A stretch of DNA of 64,000 nucleotides from Fusobacterium perfoetens ATCC 29250. GTDB lineage: Bacteria; Fusobacteriota; Fusobacteriia; Fusobacteriales; Fusobacteriaceae. The DNA is taken from NCBI RefSeq assembly GCF_000622245.1, contig NZ_JHXW01000009.1:42114-106113 (forward strand), written 5' to 3'. Both the position numbers and the translations under genes were made by a program. Shown piece after piece: positions 9,152 to 17,930 of the stretch (positions within the stretch are counted from its first letter, which is position 1; every line of letters starts with the position of its first letter). The notes below the pieces were generated by a model. That model had not been told where the DNA came from and ran no database searches. It saw only the letters and a list, made by a program, of their open reading frames with translations.

Positions 9152-10479
9152 TGAAAAATATCTTTTTTGTTGGCATCAATGGTATAGGAATGAGTGGACT
9201 AGCACAAATAATGAAAACATTAGATTATAATGTTTCTGGTTCAGACCCATCTAATAGTTATCTATCTGAAAAGATGAAAAATCAAGGTATCAATATCTTT
9301 TCTAAACATGAAAGTAAAAATATTGATAATATTGATACTCTTGTGGTTTCTACAGCTATCGGAGAAAATAATCCTGAATATAAAAGAGCTAGAGAAAATA
9401 ATCTTACTATCATTAAAAGAGGAGAACTTTTGGCTACTCTTTTAAATAAGAAAACAGGAATTGCTGTAGCTGGTACTCATGGTAAAACAACAACTAGTTC
9501 TATGCTTTCATCTGTTTTATTAGAAAAAGACCCTACTATAGTAGTAGGAGGAATTATTCCTGAAATTAGTTCTAATGCTAGATGTGGTAAGAGTGATTTA
9601 TTTGTAGCTGAAGCTGATGAAAGTGATAACTCTTTCTTATTTATGAAACCTAAATATTCTGTTATTACAAATATAGAGGCTGACCATTTAGAAAAACATG
9701 GTTGTTTAGATAATATTATTAACTCATTTAACACTTTTGCTTCTCAAACTTCTGAAGAAGTTATTATATGTGAAGACTGTCCAAATTGTAATGAGATAAT
9801 TAAAAATCATTCAGTAAAAACTTATAGTTTAATCAATAAAAAGGCTTTTCTTTTTGCTGATAATATAAGAGTTTCTGGTAAAAAGACTCATTTTGATGTA
9901 TATATAGATGGAAAATATCAAGGAGAATTTATTTTAAGCATCCCTGGAAAACACAATGTTTATAACTCTTTACCTGTTATATATTTAGGTTTAAAATTTG
10001 GAGTTTCTAAAGAAAATATTAAAAATTCTATATCTAACTTTACAGGTGCTAAAAGAAGATATGATATTTTATTAGATAAAGAAAATGTCAAAGTAATAGA
10101 TGATTATGGACATCATCCTACTGAAATAAGAGCTACTCTTGAAGGAGCTAAAAGTATTGAAAATAAAGAAATTACTGTTATTTTCCAACCTCATAGATTC
10201 AGTAGAGTTAAATTTTTATTAGACCAATTTGAAGGAGCTTTCGATAAAGCTGATGAGCTTATTCTTTTACCTGTTTACAGTGCTGGAGAAAAAGATGAGT
10301 TTGGAGTTACTATTGAAAATCTTTTTGAAAAAATAAAACATCCTAATTCAAAAATTATATTTTCTGAAAGTGAATTAGAAAAAGATATCCTATCTAGAAA
10401 TATTCCTAGAACATATATATTTATGGGAGCTGGAAATATTTCTAGTTTTGCTCATTCTATTGCTGATAAACTTAAATAA
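9151..10479 (+). CDS. murC: UDP-N-acetylmuramate--L-alanine ligase
   Basis: First amino-acid-adding ligase of peptidoglycan synthesis. Opening FVGINGIGMSGLA (residues 5-17) replaces the P-loop-like N-terminal motif of the family; the ATP loop is AGTHGKTTTSSM near 107-118; EADESDNSFL near 150-160; DDYGHHPTE near 315-323; QPHRFSR near 346-352. 442 residues, standard. Ribosome site GGAGGAA lies inside the end of murG. Confidence 0.96.
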   Translation: MKNIFFVGINGIGMSGLAQIMKTLDYNVSGSDPSNSYLSEKMKNQGINIFSKHESKNIDNIDTLVVSTAIGENNPEYKRARENNLTIIKRGELLATLLNKKTGIAVAGTHGKTTTSSMLSSVLLEKDPTIVVGGIIPEISSNARCGKSDLFVAEADESDNSFLFMKPKYSVITNIEADHLEKHGCLDNIINSFNTFASQTSEEVIICEDCPNCNEIIKNHSVKTYSLINKKAFLFADNIRVSGKKTHFDVYIDGKYQGEFILSIPGKHNVYNSLPVIYLGLKFGVSKENIKNSISNFTGAKRRYDILLDKENVKVIDDYGHHPTEIRATLEGAKSIENKEITVIFQPHRFSRVKFLLDQFEGAFDKADELILLPVYSAGEKDEFGVTIENLFEKIKHPNSKIIFSESELEKDILSRNIPRTYIFMGAGNISSFAHSIADKLK

Positions 10480-10496
10480 TTATTGAAAGGTTTAAT

Positions 10497-11336
10497 ATGA
10501 TTATAACTAAAGATTGTAATATGAAAAATCATTCTAGTATGAAAATTGGTGGTGTAGCTAGACAATTTATTGAAATAGAGAATAAAGAAGAATTATATCC
10601 ACTATTGAAAAATTTAAAAAATTATTTTATAATAGGAAATGGGACTAACCTCCTTCTATCTGATGATTTTTTGGATTTTGATTTTATTTCATTAAAAAAA
10701 TTACGTAAAATTTCTATTATTGATGAAAATAGATTAAATGTAGAAGCTGGTTTAGATTTTCCTCTTTTTCTTAATTATTTAGAAAAAAATAATCTTTCTG
10801 GATTGGAAGAATTAGTCGGAATTCCTGGTACTGTAGGTGGTCTTATTTTTATGAATGGTGGTGCCCATGGAAGAGAGATTTTTGATTGTATAGAGAGCAT
10901 TGAAGTTTTAGATGAAAAAGGAAATATTTTAATAATAGAAAAAAAAGATTTAAAGATAGGTTATCGTTACACTGAAATAAAAGAAAATAATTGGATTATT
11001 CTAAGTGCAAATTTTATATTTCAAAAAAATTTCAATAAAGAATTATCTGAAGAAATTAAAAATAAAAGAAAAAATTCTCAACCACTTGAATTCCCTAATT
11101 TAGGTAGTACCTTTAAGAATCCATCTGGTTTTTTTGCAGCAAAACTTATTTCAGAATCTGGTCTACAAGGTTATAAAATAGGTGGAGCTCAAATTTCTAC
11201 AAAACATTCAAATTTTATTGTTAATATTGAAGGAGCTACATTTTCAGATGTCACTTCATTAATAAAATTAGTAGAAAAAACTATCAAAGAGAAATACAAC
11301 ATTAACTTAGAAAAAGAAATAATAGTTTTAAAATAA
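10497..11336 (+). CDS. murB: UDP-N-acetylenolpyruvoylglucosamine reductase
   Basis: FAD/NADPH enzyme that reduces the enolpyruvyl ether to UDP-MurNAc. FAD-binding PCMH fold with MKNHSSMKIGGVA at residues 8-20, GNGTNLLL near 47-54, GIPGTVGGLIFMNGGA near 107-122, and a type-II-like C-terminal half with LGSTFKNPSGFFAAKLI near 201 and ISTKHSNFIVN near 231. 279 residues. Preceded by AAAGG, 17 bases after murC. Confidence 0.95.
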   Translation: MIITKDCNMKNHSSMKIGGVARQFIEIENKEELYPLLKNLKNYFIIGNGTNLLLSDDFLDFDFISLKKLRKISIIDENRLNVEAGLDFPLFLNYLEKNNLSGLEELVGIPGTVGGLIFMNGGAHGREIFDCIESIEVLDEKGNILIIEKKDLKIGYRYTEIKENNWIILSANFIFQKNFNKELSEEIKNKRKNSQPLEFPNLGSTFKNPSGFFAAKLISESGLQGYKIGGAQISTKHSNFIVNIEGATFSDVTSLIKLVEKTIKEKYNINLEKEIIVLK

Positions 11337-11351
11337 AGGGGGAATACAATT

Positions 11352-12221
11352 TTGAGAATAGCTGTATTTATGGGAGGAGTTTCCTCTGAAAGAGAAATAT
11401 CTTTAAAAACAGGAAAAGCAATATTAGAAAGTCTTCAAAGACAAGGTTATGATGCTTATGGTGTCGAACTTAACCATGAAAATTTATTATCTGCTTTTCT
11501 TGAAAATGAATATGACCTTGCTTATTTAGCACTACATGGTGTTTATGGAGAAGATGGAAGAATTCAAGGTCTTCTTGATATCTTAGGAAAAAAATATACT
11601 GGTTCTGGTATGATTGCTAGTGCTGTTTCTATGGATAAAAATTTAACTAAACATGTGGCTGAGAATGTAGGAATTCCAGTTCCAAAAAGTTATTTAAAAG
11701 AAGAAATTAATTCTATAGAACATTATCCTATTGTTGTTAAACCAACTACTGAAGGGTCTACTATAGGATTATATATTTGTAATAATCTTGAAGAATTAAA
11801 GAAAGCTATTGAACTTTCTGGGGATAAAGATATAACTATAGAAGATTTTATAAAAGGCGAAGAACTTACTGTTGGAGTTCTTGAAGGAGAAGCTCTGGGA
11901 GTTATAAGAATAAAACCAAAAAGTGGACTTTATGATTATACTTCTAAATATACAAAAGGAATGACTGAATATGAATTTCCTGCTAAAATAGATGAAATTT
12001 CTTACAACAAAGCTATGAAATATGCAGCAAAAATCCATAAGGCTCTTAATATGCGTGGAATCTCTAGAAGTGATTTTATTTTAAGAGGAAATGAACTTTT
12101 CTTCCTTGAAGTCAATAGTTGTCCTGGAATGACTGAAACTAGTCTTGTTCCTAAAGTAGCTACTTTAAAAGGATATTCTTTTGATGATTTGACAAAAAAA
12201 ATGGTTGAAAATTTTAAATAA
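11352..12221 (+). CDS. ddl: D-alanine--D-alanine ligase
   Basis: ATP-grasp ligase that makes the D-Ala-D-Ala used by MurF. N-terminal FMGGVSSEREISLKTG (residues 6-21), LHGVYGEDGRIQGLL near 69-83, the ATP-grasp lysine region PIVVKPTTEGSTIG near 125, and FLEVNSCPGMTETSLVP near 259-275 with metal ligands E and N. TTG start, supported by the AAAGGGGGA ribosome site just upstream. 289 residues, near the short end of the family. Confidence 0.95.
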   Translation: MRIAVFMGGVSSEREISLKTGKAILESLQRQGYDAYGVELNHENLLSAFLENEYDLAYLALHGVYGEDGRIQGLLDILGKKYTGSGMIASAVSMDKNLTKHVAENVGIPVPKSYLKEEINSIEHYPIVVKPTTEGSTIGLYICNNLEELKKAIELSGDKDITIEDFIKGEELTVGVLEGEALGVIRIKPKSGLYDYTSKYTKGMTEYEFPAKIDEISYNKAMKYAAKIHKALNMRGISRSDFILRGNELFFLEVNSCPGMTETSLVPKVATLKGYSFDDLTKKMVENFK

Positions 12222-12241
12222 TAATACTATAGGTGATTTTT

Positions 12242-12931
12242 TTGGGATTACTTATTCGTTTAAGTGTATTTGTTCTATTATCAATTGGAATTATTAAAAC
12301 TCACAATAATTTTTTTAAAAGAGATGACTACAAAATTAATTCTGTAGAAATAACTGGTTTGTCTGAAGAAAAAAAAGATGAGTTTTCATTTTTTAAAGAC
12401 AATTTTTTGGGAGAATCTCTTTCACATATAGACACTGATAAAATTAAAAATTTTATAAAGCAAGATGTCAGAATAGAAGATGTTAAAGTCAATATATTTG
12501 ATTATAATAAATTAAATATTGATATAAAAAAAAGAAAACCAAAATACTATTTACAATATAATAATAATATTTTTTTAATTGATAAGAATAATATTATTTA
12601 TGGTGAAATACATGAAGAAAAAATTTCTAGTCTCCCTTTCATTTTAGTAAAAAATAGCTTTGAAATTTTACCATTATTGGGTATAATAAAGAATATTGAA
12701 AATGTTTTAAAAGGTAGTATTTCTCAAATATATAAAGTAGATGACAATTGTATTAATATCGTTTTAACAAATGGTTCTATTTTAAAAACTAATGAAAAAG
12801 TACCTTTAGAAAAATATGTAATAGGTGAAACATTATGTTTTGGATTATCTAAAGATAAAAAAATAAACTATGTTGATCTTAGATTTCAAGATTATGTAGT
12901 TAAATATTTGGAGGATAAAAATGGGGAATAA
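12242..12931 (+). CDS. ftsQ: FtsQ/DivIB-like cell-division protein
   Basis: Single-pass membrane protein of the divisome. One N-terminal hydrophobic segment (about residues 2-20) is followed by a POTRA-like region (YKINSVEITGL near 34) and a beta domain. Sequence is weakly conserved, as usual; position between ddl and ftsA supports the call strongly. I prefer the TTG at 12242 over the in-frame GTG at 12233, since AGGTG at 12231-12235 then serves as ribosome site with a 6-base gap. 229 residues. The end overlaps ftsA by 11 bases. Confidence 0.82.
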   Translation: MGLLIRLSVFVLLSIGIIKTHNNFFKRDDYKINSVEITGLSEEKKDEFSFFKDNFLGESLSHIDTDKIKNFIKQDVRIEDVKVNIFDYNKLNIDIKKRKPKYYLQYNNNIFLIDKNNIIYGEIHEEKISSLPFILVKNSFEILPLLGIIKNIENVLKGSISQIYKVDDNCINIVLTNGSILKTNEKVPLEKYVIGETLCFGLSKDKKINYVDLRFQDYVVKYLEDKNGE

Positions 12932-14207
12932 CAGTATATACAAGTTTGTTCTTGATATAGGAAATTCAACTATTAAATTATTAGCTGGAGAACTTGATGA
13001 AACAGGAAATAAATTAAGAGTTATCAGTTATCAAGAAGTTAAAACTCAAGGAATGAAAAAAAATATTATTGAAAATCCTATTATTTTAAGTAATTGTATC
13101 AAAGATGTTGTTAAGCTTGTTGAAGAAGAAACTGGGCTTATTGTTGAGAAAGTTACTTTAGGATATGGTGGAACTAATATTTTCTCAAGAACTAAAAATG
13201 TTAAAATCGATTTTAATCAAGAAAAAGTTATAACTCAAGAGGATATAGAAAAACTTTATGGTATAGCTTATCATGATTTATGTAATAATGATGAAGAACT
13301 TTTAGAAAGAGAAATTTATAATACAAAGGTTAATAATGGTGGACTTATTAAAAATCCTATTGGAATGGTTGGAAGATATTTCCAAGGAGATGTTCACTTA
13401 ATCTTTATTAAAAAAGAAAATCTAAATGATTTATTAGAAGTTGTCCATAGAGCTGATTTAGAAGTAGAATCTACTATATTAAACTCATATGCAGCAGCAA
13501 AATCTACTCTTAGAGAAGAGGATAAAAAAAGTGGAGTCGCTCTTATTGATATTGGTGGTGGAAGTACAGATATTATTATTTACAAAAATAATAAACTTAT
13601 CTATACAAAATCTCTTCCTATTGGAGGATATCACTATCTTAGTGATTTAGGATATATTTATAATATTTCTTTAGAAGAAGCTCAAAGTATTATCTATAAA
13701 ACTGCTGTTATAAGAGATAACAAATATATTTTACCTAGTAAAGAACTTGAAGTAAAGTCAGTTTCTGATGCAATTAATGCTCGTTCTACTGATTTTATTA
13801 GTCTTATTAGAAAAACAATAGATGAATCTGGTTTCCAAGGTTATCTTGAAAAAGGTATCTTTTTAACTGGAGGAGTTGCTAAAATGGATGAAATGTATGA
13901 TTGGATTAATATAAAAATTGGTTATCCTGTTACAAGAATTAATCCATTAAGAATAAATGGTATAATAAATCCTACTCCTGAAATGTCTGTATCTATTGGT
14001 ATTCTTTTAGAAATTATGGAAAAAGAATACTTAGAAATAAAGAAAAAAGAAAAAGAAGAAAACCAACAAAACTCTTCTTCTGAAATAGTAAATAATACTA
14101 CTAAAGAGCCTACTGAAATAGAGACTAATAAGTCTTCTGAAAAAACTAATCAAAAATCTAAAAAGAAAGAAAGTTTCTGGAAGAAAATATTTTCTAATTT
14201 TATATAA
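12921..14207 (+). CDS. ftsA: Cell-division protein FtsA
   Basis: Actin-like ATPase that anchors FtsZ to the membrane. Phosphate-1 motif FVLDIGNSTIKLLAGE (residues 9-24), phosphate-2 ALIDIGGGSTDIIIY near 207-221 and adenosine motif IFLTGGVAKMDEM near 311-323. A charged, low-complexity linker (residues 375-415) ends in an amphipathic tail (SFWKKIFSNFI) suited to membrane binding. 428 residues. Start ATG with TTGGAGGA inside the end of ftsQ. Confidence 0.96.
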   Translation: MGNNSIYKFVLDIGNSTIKLLAGELDETGNKLRVISYQEVKTQGMKKNIIENPIILSNCIKDVVKLVEEETGLIVEKVTLGYGGTNIFSRTKNVKIDFNQEKVITQEDIEKLYGIAYHDLCNNDEELLEREIYNTKVNNGGLIKNPIGMVGRYFQGDVHLIFIKKENLNDLLEVVHRADLEVESTILNSYAAAKSTLREEDKKSGVALIDIGGGSTDIIIYKNNKLIYTKSLPIGGYHYLSDLGYIYNISLEEAQSIIYKTAVIRDNKYILPSKELEVKSVSDAINARSTDFISLIRKTIDESGFQGYLEKGIFLTGGVAKMDEMYDWINIKIGYPVTRINPLRINGIINPTPEMSVSIGILLEIMEKEYLEIKKKEKEENQQNSSSEIVNNTTKEPTEIETNKSSEKTNQKSKKKESFWKKIFSNFI

Positions 14208-14225
14208 AATATTGGGAGGTTATAA

Positions 14226-15302
14226 ATGTCTGACAACATTGTAAAAATAAAAGTTATTGGAGCTGGTGGAGCTGGTGGAAATGCTATAAATGATATGATA
14301 ACAACAGGAGTTTCTGGAGTTGAATTTATAGCAGCTAATACAGATGCTCAAGATTTAAGTAAATCTTTAGCTGATGTAAGAGTTCAATTAGGAGAAAAAT
14401 TAACTAGAGGACTTGGAGCAGGAGCTAATCCTGATGTAGGAAGAGAATCTGCCGAAGAAGATGTAGATAAATTAAAACAACTTCTTGAAGATGCTGATAT
14501 GTTATTTATTACAGCTGGAATGGGTGGAGGTACTGGTACTGGTTCTTCTCCTGTAATAGCTAGAATAGCTAAAGAACTAGGAATCTTAACTGTAGGTATT
14601 GTTACAAAACCTTTTGGGTTTGAAGGTGGAAAAAGAAGAAATAATGCTGAAAGAGGAATTGCTGAGTTAAAACAATATGTTGACTCTCTAGTAGTTATTC
14701 CTAACGATAAATTATTTGAATTACCTGATAAAACAATAACTCTACAAAATGCTTTTAAAGAAGCTAATAACATTTTAAAAATTGGTATTAAAGGTGTAGC
14801 TGATTTAATGATTGGAAATGGTCTTATAAACCTTGACTTTGCTGATATTAAAACTACTATGCAAAATTCAGGAGTTGCTGTTTTAGGATTTGGAGAAGGA
14901 GACGGAGAAAATAGAGCTATGAAAGCTACTGAAAAAGCTTTAAAATCTCCTCTATTAGAAAAATCAATTTCTGGAGCTAGTAAAATCCTTCTTAATATAG
15001 CTGGTTCTTCTGATTTAACTTTAATGGAAGCTCAATCTATAGCTAATATTGTTAAAGAGGCAGCTGGAAAAGATGCTGATGACGTTATGTTTGGAGTTAA
15101 TATCAATGATGAATTAGAAGATAGAATAGAAGTAACTATTATAGCTAATAACTTTGTTGATGAAATGGAAAAAACTGAACCATTTATTAATATCCAAGCA
15201 AAACAAGAAAAAGTTGCTACTACTCCAGTTGAACCAAGTACTACTACTAGAAACAATGACTTAGATTTAGATTTACCACCTTGGATTAGAAGCAGTAGAT
15301 AA
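14226..15302 (+). CDS. ftsZ: Cell-division GTPase FtsZ
   Basis: Tubulin-like GTPase forming the Z ring. IKVIGAGGAGGNAINDMI at residues 7-24, the GTP signature GGGTGTGS near 102-109, T7 loop region NLDFADI near 203, a short variable linker, and a C-terminal conserved peptide (LDLPPWIRSSR) that binds FtsA. 358 residues. Last gene of the cluster, followed at once by an intrinsic terminator. Confidence 0.98.
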   Translation: MSDNIVKIKVIGAGGAGGNAINDMITTGVSGVEFIAANTDAQDLSKSLADVRVQLGEKLTRGLGAGANPDVGRESAEEDVDKLKQLLEDADMLFITAGMGGGTGTGSSPVIARIAKELGILTVGIVTKPFGFEGGKRRNNAERGIAELKQYVDSLVVIPNDKLFELPDKTITLQNAFKEANNILKIGIKGVADLMIGNGLINLDFADIKTTMQNSGVAVLGFGEGDGENRAMKATEKALKSPLLEKSISGASKILLNIAGSSDLTLMEAQSIANIVKEAAGKDADDVMFGVNINDELEDRIEVTIIANNFVDEMEKTEPFINIQAKQEKVATTPVEPSTTTRNNDLDLDLPPWIRSSR

Positions 15303-15313
15303 TAATAAAAATA

Positions 15314-15346
15314 AAGGGTATTGTAAATTTACAATACTCTTTTTTA
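15314..15346 (+). terminator. Intrinsic terminator after ftsZ
   Basis: Stem GGGTATTGTA (15316-15325) with TACAATACTC (15330-15339), loop AATT, then a run of T. Ends the murF-ftsZ cluster. Confidence 0.85.
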
Positions 15347-15388
15347 TTTTTATAAAAAATTATAATTTTCTAAAATATAAAAAAACCC

Positions 15389-15417
15389 TTGATTTTATTA
15401 TAAAAATATGATATTAT
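15389..15417 (+). promoter_or_regulatory. Promoter of rpsF-rpsR
   Basis: TTGATT (15389-15394), 17-base spacer, TATTAT (15412-15417). The predicted start near 15424 leaves a leader of about 57 bases before rpsF. Confidence 0.65.
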
Positions 15418-15420
15418 AAT

Positions 15421-15475
15421 TAAGGCCCTGCTCAATTAATTTAATTTTTTGGGCTAAAACCATAGGGAGGAGGTA
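15421..15475 (+). promoter_or_regulatory. Possible ribosomal-protein leader structure before rpsF
   Basis: GGCCC (15423-15427) can pair with GGGCT (15451-15455) around a 23-base A/T-rich loop, just before the GGGAGGAGG ribosome site. S6:S18 autoregulatory leaders are known in many phyla at this place, but I do not see the CCG element expected for that motif, so the assignment is tentative. Confidence 0.3.
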
Positions 15476-15480
15476 AACAA

Positions 15481-15765
15481 ATGAAAGCTTACGAAATCAT
15501 GTACATCATCAACCCAACTGTTTTAGAAGAAGGTAGAGAAGCTGTTATGGCTAAAGTTAACGATATCTTAACTGCTGCTGGAGCAACTGTTGCTAAAACT
15601 GAAAAATGGGGAGAAAGAAAATTAGCTTATCCTATCGACAAAAAGAAAACAGGATTTTACGTGCTTGTTACTTTAGAAATGGACGGAACTAAATTAGTAG
15701 ATGTTGAAAGAAAACTTAACATTACTGAAGAAGTAATGAGATATATCATTGTTAAAAAAGACTAG
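15481..15765 (+). CDS. rpsF: 30S ribosomal protein S6
   Basis: Small-subunit protein that pairs with S18 on the platform. Opening [13 protein letters not shown] and the [20 protein letters not shown] stretch near residues 43-62 are typical. 94 residues. Codon choice is richer in C-ending codons (AAC, ATC) than the neighbours, as expected for high expression. GGGAGGAGG ribosome site. Cotranscribed with rpsR 53 bases later; ssb, which commonly sits between them, is missing. Confidence 0.97.
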   Translation: MKAYEIMYIINPTVLEEGREAVMAKVNDILTAAGATVAKTEKWGERKLAYPIDKKKTGFYVLVTLEMDGTKLVDVERKLNITEEVMRYIIVKKD

Positions 15766-15818
15766 TTTCAAAAAATCTATTATTAAGTAAAAGTTTATTT
15801 CAAAAGGAGGTATTTAAA

Positions 15819-16037
15819 ATGGCTGAATTCAGAAGAAGAAGAGCTAAATTAAGAGTTAAAGCTGAAGAAATCGATTACAAAAACGTTGATCTTTTAAAAA
15901 GATTTGTTTCTGATAAAGGAAGAATAAACCCATCTAGAGTAACTGGAGCTAACGCTAAGTTACAAAGAAAAATAGCTAAAGCTATTAAAAGAGCTAGAAA
16001 CATCGCTTTAATTCCTTACACAAGAATAGAAAAGTAA
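15819..16037 (+). CDS. rpsR: 30S ribosomal protein S18
   Basis: 72 residues, basic, with the family core [17 protein letters not shown] (about 20-36) and the C-terminal [11 protein letters not shown]. No N-terminal zinc-ligand cysteines, so it is the Cys-free form. AAAGGAGGT ribosome site. Follows rpsF and ends at an intrinsic terminator. Confidence 0.97.
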   Translation: MAEFRRRRAKLRVKAEEIDYKNVDLLKRFVSDKGRINPSRVTGANAKLQRKIAKAIKRARNIALIPYTRIEK

Positions 16038-16049
16038 TTTTAATAAAAG

Positions 16050-16080
16050 AGGCAGAAAGTAATTTTCTGCTTTTTTTATT
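16050..16080 (+). terminator. Intrinsic terminator after rpsR
   Basis: Stem GCAGAAA (16052-16058) with TTTCTGC (16064-16070), followed by seven T. Confidence 0.85.
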
Positions 16081-16084
16081 TTAC

Positions 16085-16122
16085 GAAAAAATAATAAAGG
16101 GTGTTGTAAATACAACACCCAT
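16085..16122 (-). terminator. Intrinsic terminator after the M23 peptidase gene
   Basis: Minus strand: GGGTGTTGTA pairs with TACAACACCC around a 2-base centre (16099-16120), followed by a T-rich tract (16085-16098 complement). Confidence 0.8.
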
Positions 16123-16127
16123 ATCTC

Positions 16128-17000
16128 TTATTCTATTATATTAGAATTAATAAATAATCTTGGATTTACAAAAGTAGTTCCTACACTAATTGTGAAATGT
16201 AAATGAGGGCCTGTAGTAAATCCAGTATTTCCACTTTTACCTATAGTTTCCCCTTTTTTTACTGTATCTCCAACTTTTACACTAAGTTCACTCATATGAG
16301 CATAAGCTGAATAAACATTTAATCCATGGTCAATTATTATAGTATTACCTGTTGTAGTTAAATTCTCAGCAAGAACTACTTTTCCATTATTTGTAGCTTT
16401 TAAAGTTGTCCCAACAGGTACAGGGAAATCCATTCCAGAATGATAACCTACAACTTTATTATTTACAAATCTCATAGCTCCAAAAGTACTACTTATATCA
16501 TGATATTTTTTATCCTCCATAGGATATATAAAAGTTCCTTCCCATAATTTCTCTTTAATTGGATTAGATTTTGCCTCTGCTGTTTTATTTGTCATAACTT
16601 TCATATTAGATGAAGACCTTTTTGCTTTCATAGTCTTACTAACAGTAATATAACTTTTTTTGAAATTTCCATCTACTATCTTTATATCTTTTTTATAAAT
16701 TAATTGATTTTTATTGTATATTTCTAAGGGATAATCTCCCTCTGCTGTAGAATAATGAACAGGAATTAAAGTAATTTTTTTATCATTATGAACAAAAGTT
16801 TTTAATTTTGTCTGAGACTTTTTAAAAACAATTTTATAATCCTTTTTTTTAGGATATTCAACTACAAATAATTCTCCCTGCTTCACTGTTTCACTAGAAA
16901 TTTTTATATTTTTTTTAGTCATATAGATGTCAAAATCTTTGTAAAAAAATATACAAGAAAATATGCTTATACTCAATAATAAAATTAATATTTTTCTCAT
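16128..17000 (-). CDS. M23-family (LytM) metallopeptidase
   Basis: Peptidoglycan endopeptidase fold acting in the periplasm. An N-terminal hydrophobic segment with a Cys (about residues 3-18) serves as signal peptide or anchor. The C-terminal third carries the zinc site: GYHSGMDFP near 188-196 (first His, Asp), AYAHM near 236 and GPHLHF near 267-272. The middle (residues 30-130) is a beta-rich region without clear family. 290 residues. All zinc ligands are present, so it is probably active rather than a NlpD-type activator. Monocistronic, with its own extended -10 promoter and terminator. Confidence 0.88.
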   Translation of the reverse strand: MRKILILLLSISIFSCIFFYKDFDIYMTKKNIKISSETVKQGELFVVEYPKKKDYKIVFKKSQTKLKTFVHNDKKITLIPVHYSTAEGDYPLEIYNKNQLIYKKDIKIVDGNFKKSYITVSKTMKAKRSSSNMKVMTNKTAEAKSNPIKEKLWEGTFIYPMEDKKYHDISSTFGAMRFVNNKVVGYHSGMDFPVPVGTTLKATNNGKVVLAENLTTTGNTIIIDHGLNVYSAYAHMSELSVKVGDTVKKGETIGKSGNTGFTTGPHLHFTISVGTTFVNPRLFINSNIIE

Positions 17001-17033
17001 AAATACTCCTTTTTCTATTTTTTATTAGTTTAT

Positions 17034-17042
17034 ATTATACCA
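17034..17042 (-). promoter_or_regulatory. Extended -10 promoter of the M23 peptidase gene
   Basis: Minus strand TGG-TATAAT about 35 bases before the ATG at 17000; no clear -35 box. Confidence 0.5.
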
Positions 17043-17090
17043 TAATTAGTAGAAAAATATAAAATATATCTTCATAAATATTAATTTATT

Positions 17091-17099
17091 TGATATAAT
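17091..17099 (+). promoter_or_regulatory. Extended -10 promoter of the LPS-core/recA operon
   Basis: TGA-TATAAT at 17091-17099, about 55 bases before the first glycosyltransferase. This is the only good promoter seen before recA and recX. Confidence 0.5.
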
Positions 17100-17156
17100 T
17101 ATTATAGATAAACAAAAATAAATGTAAATATTTTTTTTATAAGAATTGGGGGAAGT

Positions 17157-17918
17157 ATGAAATTATCTGTAGCTATGATAACTTTAAATGAAGAAAAAAT
17201 ATTAGAAAAAACTTTAAAATCTTTAGAAAATATAGCTGATGAAATTGTTATTGTAGATAATGGTTCTACAGATAATACAAAAAATATAGCTGAAAAATAT
17301 GGAGTCAAATTCTTTCAAGAAGAATGGAAAGGATATGGTCCTCAAAGAAATTCATCTATTGATAAATGTTCTCATGAATGGATATTAAATATAGATGCTG
17401 ATGAGGAAATTTCTCCTAAATTAGCTGAAAAAATAAAAGAGATAAAAGAAAATGAAACTGAAAAAAAAGTTTTTGAAATAAACTTTTCTTCAGTTTGTTT
17501 TAATAAAAAACTAAAATATGGTGGTTGGAGTAATCAATATCATATTAGACTTTTTAGAAAAGAAGCTGGGCGTTTTAATTATAATGAAGTTCATGAAGGA
17601 TTTGAAACAAAAGAAAAAATATATAGATTAAAAGAAGAAATATATCATCACAGTTATGTTTCTTTGGAAGATTATTTCAATAAATTTAATAAATATACAA
17701 CTTTAGGTGCTTTAGAATACTATCAAAGAGGTAAAAAACCTTCTAATTTTCAAATAATCTTCAATCCTATTTTTAAATTTTTGAGAATGTATATTATAAG
17801 ATTAGGATTTTTAGATGGTATCGAAGGACTTATGATAGCTACAGCTAGTGCTATGTACTCAATGGTAAAATATTTTAAACTTAGAGAAATTTATAGAAAT
17901 GGTTCTTATAAAAAATAG
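17157..17918 (+). CDS. Family 2 glycosyltransferase, LPS-core (WaaE-like)
   Basis: Cytoplasmic GT-A enzyme likely adding a hexose to the LPS core. Nucleotide-sugar region MITLNEEKILEKTL (residues 6-19), IVDNGSTDNT near 34-43, DXD motif NIDADEE near 79-85, and NEVHEGFE near 138-145, a stretch typical of the WaaE/KdtX group. 253 residues. First gene of an operon with three GT9 enzymes and a sugar kinase; the gap to the next gene is small. Acceptor and sugar are not readable from the sequence. Confidence 0.85.
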   Translation: MKLSVAMITLNEEKILEKTLKSLENIADEIVIVDNGSTDNTKNIAEKYGVKFFQEEWKGYGPQRNSSIDKCSHEWILNIDADEEISPKLAEKIKEIKENETEKKVFEINFSSVCFNKKLKYGGWSNQYHIRLFRKEAGRFNYNEVHEGFETKEKIYRLKEEIYHHSYVSLEDYFNKFNKYTTLGALEYYQRGKKPSNFQIIFNPIFKFLRMYIIRLGFLDGIEGLMIATASAMYSMVKYFKLREIYRNGSYKK

Positions 17919-17930
17919 AGGTATATGTTT

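Noticed and set aside
14384..14773. A long antisense frame within ftsZ, and similar antisense frames in murC, purF, gltX and tuf
   Set aside because: These are shadows of strongly biased codon use in real genes; they lack ribosome sites and family features.
16099..16120. TGTTGT-AAAT-ACAACA inside the M23 gene terminator, matching the Crp/Fnr palindrome pattern
   Set aside because: It is the stem of an intrinsic terminator between convergent genes; no promoter is nearby, so the match is most likely chance.
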